Of a stretch of DNA of 32,613 bases, positions 24,588 through 32,613 are shown one piece after another (within the stretch, counting starts at the first letter, position 1; every line of letters begins with the position of its first letter). Under the pieces are notes generated by a model. It was not told the DNA's origin, made no database searches, and was given only the letters and a program-made list of their open reading frames with translations. Made by a program: the position numbers and the translations under genes. The DNA comes from Albidovulum sp. bin36 (lineage in GTDB: Bacteria > Pseudomonadota > Alphaproteobacteria > Rhodobacterales > Rhodobacteraceae), in assembly GCA_002238565.1 (NCBI GenBank), contig MPMP01000060.1, forward strand, positions 1-32,613, given 5' to 3'.

Positions 24588-24745
24588 TCTAAAAGTGTTC
24601 CCGGCCATCGCGACGTGCCGGGATTTGGCGGTCAATGGAAGCCGGATCGTTTCCGATTAGGCGAATGTGGCAATCCTTTCCCGGCCGGCGGCGGCCATGC
24701 TGAGAACATTGTTTGTAGATCCCGGCGAAAAATCGTCAAATTGAA

Positions 24746-25507
24746 TTACGGTCGCAATTCGGAGCGCCAAACCGGTACAAGGCCATCTACCGATATTCCT
24801 ATTTGACCGTCCGCTTGCCGGACTTCTGCAATACCGACTCCCTCGGCATCGCATGACCTTGGTCGCCCTGCGCCCTTTGCTTTGCCAAACACGGGCCTTG
24901 CGGCGAATACCTGCTCGTCGACGCTGTAGCGATTGTCGCCGGAGCTTGCCGGCGTCCAACGGCCGCTGCCGCCCATCTTTCCGTTCCATTGGCCGCCTAC
25001 GGCCTTGTCGGCGATTCCGTCTCCGTTTGTATCCAGCGCGGCGTATTGGCTAGATCCATCGAAGCGAAGCTCGTCGTGCCAGATCCAAATTATCTCGTTT
25101 GCCGTCGTAAGGAATTGGAGCGTCAACTTGCAGTGCGCGGTTCCTCCGCCGCCCTCGGCGGAAGAAGTTTCCGCATTCAAAAAGGAATAGGCTTTTGCGC
25201 TCCCGAACTCGTATTGCCCGAATCTGTTGGTTCCGAAGTCGTTGAATTTCGGCTTGGATACGGAGTATGCTAGCCACTCGGGCGCTTTGGAATTGCCGAA
25301 TATGCAGTGTATAAGCCCGTCGTTGCCCTTGTAGCGGCACGACATGCCATCGTCCTTTCCGCCGATGATGGATTCGTCCGGCGAACGAGGAATCGAGAAT
25401 TCGGACCGTTCGACAGTCGAATCGCCTAATGCCGGGCCGAAGAATCCGAATGCCGAGATAATAGTTGCGGCCAGAGGAAAAAACATCGAATACTTGATTT
25501 CTCTCAT
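24746..25507 (-). CDS. Secreted protein of unknown function with an EF-hand-like loop
   Basis: This 253-residue protein starts at the ATG at 25507 (MREIKYSMFF), with AAAGG upstream. It has a signal peptide of about 28 residues (FPLAATIISAFGFFGPALG) and is probably exported. A loop near residue 160 reads DTNGDGIADKAV, which has the Asp/Asn spacing of calcium-binding EF-hand or dockerin loops. Only two cysteine-containing regions (SCRYKGNDGLIHCIF and HCKLTLQF) and a third near the C-terminus stand out. I do not recognise a family. It stands alone on the minus strand, just right of the mobile element. Confidence 0.6.
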   Translation of the reverse strand: MREIKYSMFFPLAATIISAFGFFGPALGDSTVERSEFSIPRSPDESIIGGKDDGMSCRYKGNDGLIHCIFGNSKAPEWLAYSVSKPKFNDFGTNRFGQYEFGSAKAYSFLNAETSSAEGGGGTAHCKLTLQFLTTANEIIWIWHDELRFDGSSQYAALDTNGDGIADKAVGGQWNGKMGGSGRWTPASSGDNRYSVDEQVFAARPVFGKAKGAGRPRSCDAEGVGIAEVRQADGQIGISVDGLVPVWRSELRP

Positions 25508-25782
25508 TGATTTGCCTTTCGCGTTCTGCCGCTTTTTTACACCGCGAGGATGAATATTCAGTGCGCCAAATCTGCTCATTCGGGAATTGCCGTGAACTAG
25601 GCCGGGGAAAACTTTCCGGCGGATTCGATTGTCGAAGGGCGGACGGGCTGATTTTCAGGGCGCCGACGCGCTGCGGCCAAGCTTGGCGCAGTAGAGCTTG
25701 CCGGGTGGCAATCTACGTTTCCTCGGCTCCGGGCGGGTTGCCGGCCGGCGGCGGCGAACGCGACATGCGCAAGTAGGGACTT

Positions 25783-26778
25783 ATGGACAGCAAGAGCATT
25801 GATCGCCCGTATCTTGTCGATTGCCTCCAGTATGCGAACTGGTCGGAGACGATATTTGCGGAAATGAGGGAAGGCGGCGTCGACGCCGTTCATGCTACGA
25901 TCGCCTACCATGAGAATTTTCGGGAAACGGTGCGCAATATCTGCGAATGGAACCGCCTCTTTCGAACCTATGGCGACATGATAGTTCACGCGAAGACTGC
26001 TCGCGACATTGCCTTCGCCAGGGAGTCGGAGCGAACTGCGATTCTTTTCGGATTCCAGAATCCTGCGCCAATCGGCGAAGAAATTGAGCTGATTGAATTG
26101 TTTTGCGGATTAGGCGTGAGGTTCATGCAGCTGACCTATAATAATCAGTCGCTGCTTGCTTCGGGATACCTTGAAACAACGGATTCCGGCATTACGCGCA
26201 TGGGAAGAGAGGCTATCGCGGAAATGAATCGCGTCGGCATGGTCGTGGATATGAGCCATTCGGGCGAATTGTCGACGCTTCAGGCAATTGAGGTGTCGAA
26301 CCGGCCGATAGCGGTTACGCATGCCAATCCCGCCAGCTGGAGGCCCACGCCGAGAAATAAATCCGACAGGGTGTTTTCGGCGCTGTCCGAAACCGGAGGC
26401 ATGATCGGCTTCTCCATCTACCCGAACCACTTGAAGGACGGCTCGAATTGCGCGCTGGACGAATTTTGCCGCATGGTCGCCGGTATCGCCGACAAATACG
26501 GCGTCGATATGCTGGGGCTGGGCACGGACCTCTGCCAGGATCAGCCCGACGAAGTCGTCAACTGGATGCGGCGCGGGCGATGGATGCGCGACGAGTCGGC
26601 TGGCGGCTCGCCCGCGGCAAAGGCTGCATTCCCTCGACAGCCGGACTGGTTTGCGAGCAACAGGGATTTCCGTAACATAGCTGCGGGATTGCGCTCCGTT
26701 GGATTCTCCAAGGCGAATGTCGATGCCATCATGGGCGGAAACTGGATGAAATTTTTCAAAAGCGCGTTTGGCGAATGA
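25783..26778 (+). CDS. M19 family dipeptidase-like protein, variant metal site
   Basis: This 331-residue protein belongs to the membrane dipeptidase (M19, renal dipeptidase) family, which hydrolyses dipeptides with two zinc ions. Family landmarks are GVRFMQLTYNNQSLLASGY, VDMSHSGELST (His159), AVTHANPASWRP (His180), PRNKSD (Arg191) and GLGTDLCQDQPD. Two usual metal features are missing: the N-terminal His-x-Asp is replaced by DCLQYANW, and the bridging Glu region reads GFQNPAPIGEE. This subgroup occurs as a distinct branch in proteobacteria. It may use one metal or a different reaction. The start has TAGGGAC upstream. Its last codons overlap the next gene by 4 nt. Confidence 0.85.
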   Translation: MDSKSIDRPYLVDCLQYANWSETIFAEMREGGVDAVHATIAYHENFRETVRNICEWNRLFRTYGDMIVHAKTARDIAFARESERTAILFGFQNPAPIGEEIELIELFCGLGVRFMQLTYNNQSLLASGYLETTDSGITRMGREAIAEMNRVGMVVDMSHSGELSTLQAIEVSNRPIAVTHANPASWRPTPRNKSDRVFSALSETGGMIGFSIYPNHLKDGSNCALDEFCRMVAGIADKYGVDMLGLGTDLCQDQPDEVVNWMRRGRWMRDESAGGSPAAKAAFPRQPDWFASNRDFRNIAAGLRSVGFSKANVDAIMGGNWMKFFKSAFGE

Positions 26779-28478
26779 ACCTTCGCGGTCAACCTGCGCC
26801 CGGCGAATTCGGCTCGGACATTCCGATGCGGCAGCCCGGCGAGATTATGAAGCCGTCTCGAATCGGGCTGTTTTTCCCTCATCGATTAAGTTTCATGCGA
26901 GTGCTTTCCCGAGCGCTGAACCGAGACCGGGCGAAAGTTGAACGACCGGTTTGGCAAATGGATTCCGGCGGCTTCGGACGGGCCGTCTATACTGTCGTGC
27001 TAGGCGGCCATGCCTATAGCCTCGTGGCTTTTTCAAACTATCTGGAACCCGAACGGCGGACCGACCGAGTGATCGCGGAAGCATGGGATACGACATTCGC
27101 ATTGTTCGACGGCATACCCGGCCGCAGCGACATTGCGCGGCTCGAGGCGAACGTGCCCAAGCAGGAAGGCGGTCGTTTCGAAGCCACCGAACTCGTGCTC
27201 AGCCGCGCGAACAAGAGTGTGCGCTTGTTCGAGCATGTAGCGGACCGTTTGGCGAATGGAATGCAGCCCGACCGGGAGCAGATCAGCCGCGTAGGCTATT
27301 TGATGCGTACGACGGCAGTTTACGGCAACGGCAAATTCGGCTTGGCCGATAGGGAGGTCATCGCTCGCCGATCCGGTCTTTCGGGCGCATTCCAGGCGGA
27401 GATGCTGGCTATATGGCTAATTCGCGGATTTTCCCACGACCTTGTCGAGCACGTGTCGTCGAGCCGGGGAAAAAACCCGGTAAGGATGGCATCTCATATT
27501 CGGCAGTATCTCGGAATCGGCAATTCGACCGGTTTGGGAATGGCGCCGTTTCTAATCAGCCATCCCATTCTTCTGAACAATTGGATGTCTGCGCGAGAGA
27601 CCGCCCTTTGCAGAGTGAGATCAATCGCGGAAGCCAGCGAAGGAACGGTAGCTGGATTTCGCGACTTGCTGGCCAGAGCGAAACGCCACCTGAATGAATG
27701 GATAGTCGAGGACGAGGTCGCAATGCGCAGAATCATTAGCCTGCGCAGCGAATTCGATCAGTTTTGCGATATTGCGGCGAATACGGAACCCGGGTCAGGC
27801 TACTATTGGAATCGACTCTTCGGCATCTCGGAATCCGCGAGCTGGGAATTCCAGGAATTGTGCCTGTCTCTGCTCCTGGAGCCGCACGGGAATCTGGTCG
27901 ACGATCTGGAAAGCTGGTCGTCGAGCGAATTCGAACCTCGCCTCGACCCGGCCATGAGGGTTTCGAAATTGCGGGAAATAATCGAATCGCGCTGGCATTG
28001 GGCGCTGACGGTCGATTTCGATGATCCGGAGCAACGTCGCCACTTTTGGTACGTGTCGGAAGAGAAGCTCGAGCCGAGGCTTGGCAATCGGTACAGGGAC
28101 GAGGGTTCGGAATTAGAGCTTCCGATAGATGTCGCCTATCGAATTAAACTGCTTTGGGAGTCTCTGGGACAGGCGGGCCGGGACGAAATCGTAGCGGAGT
28201 TTCTCGTTAGCCGCCCCGAGCTAAGAGATGTCGTTCGCCGGGCGCAGAACCTGGTTCGCTTTCCATACGGCGAAATTCGCGGCAATCTTCTTGACGGCGC
28301 CTGCAAGCCGATAGATCTGTTGCGATTCAAGCTTTCTTGCTTCGGCGCCTCCAAATTCGATCCAAAGTCGGACCGCTGGATTCGCGTCGCCTTGTTTCAA
28401 GGAGCGCCGACCTTCGATAGCATCGGGGAGGCGGATGCCGACGACTGGCTTTTCCCGGCGCTCGCCGAATGCCAGTGA
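26775..28478 (+). CDS. Hypothetical protein in dipeptidase-DUF3726 cluster
   Basis: This 567-residue soluble protein starts at an ATG that overlaps the dipeptidase stop (ATGA). In-frame ATGs at codons 18 and 25 (MKPSRIGLFFPHRLSFM) are possible alternative starts. It has no signal peptide or membrane segment. It is rich in charged helices, with recurring Trp and Arg residues (FWYVSEEKLEPRLGNRYRDEG near 420). I do not recognise a domain. The overlaps on both sides suggest that it is made together with the dipeptidase and the DUF3726 protein. Function unknown. Confidence 0.7.
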   Translation: MNLRGQPAPGEFGSDIPMRQPGEIMKPSRIGLFFPHRLSFMRVLSRALNRDRAKVERPVWQMDSGGFGRAVYTVVLGGHAYSLVAFSNYLEPERRTDRVIAEAWDTTFALFDGIPGRSDIARLEANVPKQEGGRFEATELVLSRANKSVRLFEHVADRLANGMQPDREQISRVGYLMRTTAVYGNGKFGLADREVIARRSGLSGAFQAEMLAIWLIRGFSHDLVEHVSSSRGKNPVRMASHIRQYLGIGNSTGLGMAPFLISHPILLNNWMSARETALCRVRSIAEASEGTVAGFRDLLARAKRHLNEWIVEDEVAMRRIISLRSEFDQFCDIAANTEPGSGYYWNRLFGISESASWEFQELCLSLLLEPHGNLVDDLESWSSSEFEPRLDPAMRVSKLREIIESRWHWALTVDFDDPEQRRHFWYVSEEKLEPRLGNRYRDEGSELELPIDVAYRIKLLWESLGQAGRDEIVAEFLVSRPELRDVVRRAQNLVRFPYGEIRGNLLDGACKPIDLLRFKLSCFGASKFDPKSDRWIRVALFQGAPTFDSIGEADADDWLFPALAECQ

Positions 28479-29089
28479 CTTATTCCTACAATGAAATCGA
28501 GACGACGATGCGCAAGGCGGCGCTGGGCCTCGGCTGGCCCGGCGGAATTGCCGAACGCTTCGGCCTCGCCGCGGCATATCTGGAACGGCACGGAGTTTCC
28601 GGCATAGAACCGATTCTTTCGCTTCTTGAAAAAGGTCCCGTCGCCGCGAAACCGGAGTACGGTTCGGGCACGGCGTGCTTCAACGATGCAGGCGGCCTTG
28701 CATTCATCGCAGGCCTCGATTTGCTCGCTGCCCGTTCGGTCCGGCGCATCGAATTCGGCGAATCGGAAAATTGCGACGCGCTCATTGGATTGGCTGGCGC
28801 GGCCGCGTCGGAATACTCGCTCGGAATATCGCTCGAGAGCGGCGGCGAGGTTTTCGCCTCGGTCTTCGAAAGGCGGCTGATGCTTCGCGAAGGCGGTACG
28901 GAATCCGGCGGCGCGGTTGCGGCGGCGCTACTGCCGCGAAGCGAATGCCGCATCGCGGTCGCCGAGCGCAAGGAATTGGATCCGGCGGCTTGGAGCAAGG
29001 CGCAGGCGCTTGCCGCGTTGACGCTGGTTCCGTCCACGGATGCTTCGCGCCTGCTTGGCGCCGGCGCCGGATTGCATGACAATGACTAG
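28469..29089 (+). CDS. DUF3726 domain-containing protein
   Basis: This 206-residue protein overlaps the previous gene by 10 nt. It matches the DUF3726 layout: an N-terminal SYNEIETTMRKAALGLGWPGGIAERFGLAA, then a central GLAFIAGLDLLAARS and a C-terminal region rich in small residues. It is alanine- and glycine-rich, with no membrane segment. The function of DUF3726 is unknown. The tight overlap implies a joint role with the 567-residue protein and the M19-like protein. It ends 9 nt before the convergent prpE. Confidence 0.7.
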   Translation: MPVTYSYNEIETTMRKAALGLGWPGGIAERFGLAAAYLERHGVSGIEPILSLLEKGPVAAKPEYGSGTACFNDAGGLAFIAGLDLLAARSVRRIEFGESENCDALIGLAGAAASEYSLGISLESGGEVFASVFERRLMLREGGTESGGAVAAALLPRSECRIAVAERKELDPAAWSKAQALAALTLVPSTDASRLLGAGAGLHDND

Positions 29090-29098
29090 GCGGCCGGA

Positions 29099-30994
29099 CT
29101 ATTGGGAAATCGGATAGCCGAGAGACTTCAGGGAGGTTTCGATTTCGGCTATTATTGCCGGATCGTCGATCGTCGCCGGCATCCTATAGGATTTGCCGTC
29201 GGCGATTTTCGCCATCACGCCTCTTAGTATTTTTCCCGACCGGGTTTTTGGAAGCCGATCAACCACGGTGGCCAATTTGAATGCCGCGACGGGCCCGATG
29301 ACGTCTCGCACCAGCTGGACGCATTCCGAGGCAATCGCCGAGTGATTCCTCGCGCATCCCGCATTCAGGCATATGAATGCCAGCGGCACTTGCCCCTTGA
29401 GACTATCCTCGATTCCGACAACCGCGCATTCGGCGACATCGGGATGGCCGGCCACGACTTCCTCCATAGCGCCCGTGGAAAGGCGGTGTCCGGCGACATT
29501 AATGACATCGTCGGTCCTGGCCATGACGAAAACGTAGCCGAATTCGTCGACATATCCTGCATCTCCGGTTTCATAGTAGCCGGGGAACTTGTCGAGATAG
29601 GTTTTGCGGAAACGGTCGTCGGCATTCCAAAGAGTCGGAAAGGTTCCAGGCGGCAGCGGAAGTTTCACCGTGATGGCGCCGAGTTCTCCGCTTGGAAGTT
29701 CTTCGCCGTTGTCGTTCATGATTCTAATGTCGTAACCCGGCATCGGCACCGACGGCGACCCGGGCTTTACCGGCAATTTTTCAATTCCCATGGGATTTGC
29801 CGCGATCGACCATCCTGTTTCCGTTTGCCACCAGTGGTCGACAACCGGAACCTTCAGCTGGCGTTCGGCCCAGTCTATCGTATCGGGATCGGCGCGCTCG
29901 CCGGCAAGAAATAGAGTCTTCAGCGAGGACAGGTCGAAATCCTTCACCAGCTTGCCGGTCGGGTCGGCGCGCTTGATGGCGCGGAAAGCTGTAGGAGCGG
30001 TAAAAAGCACCCGAACGCCGTGATCTTGGATAACGCGCCAAAAAGCCGCCGCATCCGGCGTTCCGACCGGCTTGCCCTCGAACATCACTGTCGTGTTCCG
30101 GTGCAGCAGCGGCGCGTAGCAAATATAGGAATGGCCTACGACCCAGCCGACGTCGGAGGCTGCCCAAAAGACATCGCCCGGCTCCACATCGTAGATATTC
30201 TTCATGGTCCATTGCAATGCCACCAAATGGCCGGCCGTGCTGCGAACGATGCCCTTGGGCTGCCCTGTCGTGCCTGACGTATAGAGGATGTACGACGGGT
30301 GGCTGCCTTCGACCGGAACGCACGGCGCCGGTTCCACATGCCTTTGGAATTCGTGCCAATCCAAGTCGCGGCCGTCCGCAAGGTCCGCTATTGATTGCCG
30401 CCGCTGAAAAACGACGCAGAATTCTGGCTTGTTCTCCGCCAGCTCGATTGCGTCGTCGATTAGCGGCTTGTAATCTACAATCTTGCCAGGTTCGATGCCG
30501 CATGATGCCGCTATAATGCATTTAGGCGACGCGTCGTTGATTCTAGCTGCGAGTTCATGAGAAGCGAAGCCACCGAATACGACGGAGTGGATCGCTCCGA
30601 TCCGGGCGCAGGCGAGCATGGCGACCAAGGCTTCGGGAATCATTGGCATGTAGATGATCGCCCGGTCGCCCTTTCCAAGACCTTGGCTAGCGAGCGCGCC
30701 CGCCAGCTGCGCGACTTGATCCCGCAATTCCCTGAAAGTCAGCGATTGCTCGGTTCCGGTAATCGGGCTCGCGTAAATGACAGCGGCCTGGTCCCCGAAA
30801 CCGGATTCCACGTGCCGGTCGACCGCGTTCCAGCAACCGTTGACGCGCGCATCCGCGAACCACTGGTAGAACGGCGGATTTTCCGGGAACAATGCTCGCG
30901 AGGGCGGCTGTATCCAGTCGATGGCCTCCGCGGTCTTCATCCAGAATGCTTCCGGGTCGGTTTTCCAATTGTCGTAGATTTCTTTGTATTTCAT
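29099..30994 (-). CDS. prpE: Propionyl-CoA synthetase
   Basis: This 631-residue acyl-CoA synthetase activates propionate to propionyl-CoA through a propionyl-adenylate. The AMP-binding motif YTSGTTGQPKGIVRSTAGH, the WWQTETGW core and the C-terminal catalytic lysine region (LPKTRSGKILRGVM) are all present. The N-terminus (YKEIYDNWKTDPEAFW, then NGCWNAVDRHVE) and the VVFGGFASHELAARI region are typical of the PrpE branch rather than of acetyl-CoA synthetase. The carboxylase alpha chain and methylmalonyl-CoA mutase in the same window support the assignment. No strong ribosome binding site precedes the ATG. The gene is complete. Confidence 0.93.
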   Translation of the reverse strand: MKYKEIYDNWKTDPEAFWMKTAEAIDWIQPPSRALFPENPPFYQWFADARVNGCWNAVDRHVESGFGDQAAVIYASPITGTEQSLTFRELRDQVAQLAGALASQGLGKGDRAIIYMPMIPEALVAMLACARIGAIHSVVFGGFASHELAARINDASPKCIIAASCGIEPGKIVDYKPLIDDAIELAENKPEFCVVFQRRQSIADLADGRDLDWHEFQRHVEPAPCVPVEGSHPSYILYTSGTTGQPKGIVRSTAGHLVALQWTMKNIYDVEPGDVFWAASDVGWVVGHSYICYAPLLHRNTTVMFEGKPVGTPDAAAFWRVIQDHGVRVLFTAPTAFRAIKRADPTGKLVKDFDLSSLKTLFLAGERADPDTIDWAERQLKVPVVDHWWQTETGWSIAANPMGIEKLPVKPGSPSVPMPGYDIRIMNDNGEELPSGELGAITVKLPLPPGTFPTLWNADDRFRKTYLDKFPGYYETGDAGYVDEFGYVFVMARTDDVINVAGHRLSTGAMEEVVAGHPDVAECAVVGIEDSLKGQVPLAFICLNAGCARNHSAIASECVQLVRDVIGPVAAFKLATVVDRLPKTRSGKILRGVMAKIADGKSYRMPATIDDPAIIAEIETSLKSLGYPISQ

Positions 30995-32081
30995 GTCGTA
31001 CTGTCTCTTGCTTCAGTTTCCTGAAGGAAGTCCTGCGAGTTCGGCGAAATTCAGCGGATTTCTCGCGCAACGAACGGCGTAACGATATGCGCCTAGTTTC
31101 GCAAGCCCGCCCGAAAAAGGACGAGCTTTCAACCCGCCTCCTGTCGCTTCACAGCATTGCGAATTTCTCTTGCCGGCCGGATGCAAAAAATTTTTTCGAT
31201 GCCAATCAGCCGATGAATTGTCGATTGTTCAATTCAATAACCTCGCAATCGACAACCGGCTTATCCTCGAACGCGGCTGATCCGTTCGAAACAATGCCGC
31301 AATGATTTCAATCACAGCCGCCTGGTCGTCGTCGAACTGTCGGCGCATGTTTACGATGCGCGCCTGCATCTCCGAGATTCTTTGCTTTGGCGAATACGCG
31401 AGGATTCGCTTTTTTGCCGGAAGGCTTGGCGACCCGGTCCAACGCCATGCTCAACAATTTGCCGATATAGGGTTACGTGGTGAAATTGTGGAATGTTGGC
31501 AAGCCCAAGAGTTGCGGCCGGGATGGCGGCAATTCATGCACTGTTTGGCCCGGAGCGGTTCTACTCGACTCTGCCGACGATAGTACGCAGTCGGGGAGGC
31601 TACGCTGAAAAAGAGGTTTTGCATGAACAGCTTATGCGGGCTCCGGCGGTGCGATGCGAGCACCAATGCTGTCGCCGATGCCTGCCTCCAATGCCGTGCC
31701 GGATTTGCACGCAAGTTGCGCATAGCGCGCGGTGGTCTAGACTTGGGTGCGCCCGCGAAACTTTGGGAAGACAAGGCGATGGCACCGGAGGGCAGAACAG
31801 CGGCTGGCCAGAATCTGAAGGTGGCAAGAGAATCGGAGGCCGGCATCGGGTCTACCACGGAGAGGGGCGGTCTCGAAGCACCGTCGTAGGATCAAAGCGG
31901 GCGCGGAATGGAGACGGAGTCTTAGACTTCGGCGTCGTCGGATCACGACGTTGGGTTTGGCGCCGATACGGGGCGATGTTTGCGGCAAACGAGACGCAAG
32001 TCTTGTGCATTGTGCGCACTGCAAATATCGCATATATCTATTGCATATCAAAAAACGCAAGAAAAACGTGCGATAGGGCCG
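30995..32081. other. 1.1-kb region with no recognised gene
   Basis: No frame is convincing. A plus-strand frame at 31493-32104 is long but low-complexity, rich in Arg, Gly and Cys, and overlaps the XRE start. A 46-codon minus-strand frame from 31369 to 31229 reads like an amphipathic helix (RIVNMRRQFDDDQ) but lacks a normally spaced ribosome binding site. The last 70 bp is AT-rich and probably holds the XRE gene's promoter: TGCAA at 32018-32022 and TTGCA at 32040-32044 are inverted 5-mers around an ATAT core. A GTGCGCAC palindrome lies just upstream. Confidence 0.4.
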
Positions 32082-32613
32082 ATGACGACTCAACAGATTG
32101 GTAAACGGATCAGGGCGATTCGAGAGGAACGCGGGCTTTCCCAGGAGAGTCTAGCGGAAATGTTCGGATTCAACGACCGGCAGACTGTCTCAGCGATAGA
32201 GACCGGTGTTCGGCGCATTACTGCGCAGGAGCTGGTGCTGGCGGTCGAAAGGCTCGGCACGTCGCTTGAGTACTTCACCGATCCCTTCCTGCTTGCCGGC
32301 GAAGGACGATTTTCCTGGCGTCAGTCCGGCATCGAGGTGCAGCAGCTGGAAGCCTATGAACGCAAGGCGGGGCGCTGGATCGGCGCGTTCCGCGCATTGG
32401 CGCCCCAGGTGGGACGCGAGGCACCGCTCATGCGCCGCGCGCTCGGTCTTGTGCGGCGCTCCGGTTTCGAGGAGGCCATGCATGCCGGCGAACGGTTCGT
32501 TGCCGAGATCGGTCTCGGCGACGTGCCGGCTGTGAGCCTCGCCGATGCCATGGAACGGGAGCTGGGGATCCTCGTACTGATGGTGGACGGGCATCGGGGG
32601 ATCTCCGGCGCGG
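32082..32613 (+). CDS. XRE-family regulator, probably with ImmA/IrrE peptidase domain (right edge, partial)
   Basis: The frame opens at the ATG at 32082, with TAGGG upstream, and stays open to the window edge (177 codons). The N-terminus is a helix-turn-helix of the XRE type: IGKRIRAIREERGLSQESLAEMFG, then DRQTVSAIETGVRRITAQEL. A linker with FSWRQSGIEVQQLEAYERKAG follows. The last visible part (VSLADAMERELGILVLMVDG) resembles the start of the ImmA/IrrE-like metallopeptidase domain that cuts partner repressors. The HExxH motif would lie beyond the edge. Such proteins regulate mobile elements, toxin-antitoxin pairs or stress genes. Confidence 0.8.
   Translation, partial: MTTQQIGKRIRAIREERGLSQESLAEMFGFNDRQTVSAIETGVRRITAQELVLAVERLGTSLEYFTDPFLLAGEGRFSWRQSGIEVQQLEAYERKAGRWIGAFRALAPQVGREAPLMRRALGLVRRSGFEEAMHAGERFVAEIGLGDVPAVSLADAMERELGILVLMVDGHRGISGA

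Noticed and set aside
31229..31369. 46-codon minus-strand frame with an amphipathic helix
   Set aside because: GGAG touches the ATG directly, which is too close for a normal ribosome binding site, and no relative is known to me.
31493..32104. 203-codon plus-strand frame
   Set aside because: Cys/Arg/Gly-rich composition, no ribosome binding site, and it overlaps the convincing XRE start.
1..32613. CRISPR array, rRNA operon, or prophage
   Set aside because: No regularly spaced repeats, no rRNA-like stretch and no phage structural genes were seen.

Overview
The window looks like a piece of an alphaproteobacterial chromosome. The gene families point that way (TRAP transporter with a twin-arginine binding protein, DUF4174 and DUF3726 proteins, biotin-dependent propionyl-CoA carboxylase, one-chain methylmalonyl-CoA mutase), as does the mostly GC-rich base composition. 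This is inference; no rRNA or other phylogenetic marker is present.

Layout. (1) 1-5225: the start of a gene leaving the left edge, then a divergent operon: TRAP binding protein, small permease, large permease, amidase-signature hydrolase and a 69-residue membrane protein. Two perfect palindromes precede it. (2) 5349-6960: a decayed restriction-type locus on the minus strand, with a frameshifted DNA methyltransferase overlapping a truncated GHKL ATPase that carries an internal stop. (3) 7462-20514: ordinary metabolism: propionyl-CoA carboxylase alpha chain, a DUF4174 protein, methylmalonyl-CoA mutase, a class V aminotransferase-fold enzyme, cytochrome b561, an SMP-30 lactonase-like protein, MgtE, uracil phosphoribosyltransferase and a mutarotase-fold protein. 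A 240-bp MITE-like element lies among them. (4) 20704-24587: a mobile-DNA hot spot, with an IS5-family transposase relic followed by a 3.2-kb element bounded by 20-bp imperfect inverted repeats. The element holds an IS1595-family transposase with two internal stops, an intact type II restriction-modification pair, two tandem 53-codon paralogues each with one internal amber codon, and a tRNA-Gly-like fragment. (5) 24746-30994: a secreted protein, a three-gene overlapping cluster (variant M19 dipeptidase, unknown 567-residue protein, DUF3726 protein) and propionyl-CoA synthetase. (6) 30995-32613: a kilobase with no recognisable gene, then an XRE regulator, probably with an ImmA/IrrE peptidase domain, leaving the right edge.

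How the genes work together. prpE, pccA and the mutase are three steps of propionate to propionyl-CoA to methylmalonyl-CoA to succinyl-CoA. They are scattered here, and the carboxylase beta chain and the epimerase are not in the window. The TRAP genes and the amidase probably import and hydrolyse an organic acid amide or related compound.

The most unusual object is the 21363-24587 element. Transposase, methyltransferase and endonuclease overlap by 4 nt each, like one operon inside terminal repeats. The restriction-modification genes are open, while every other gene in the element has acquired stop codons.
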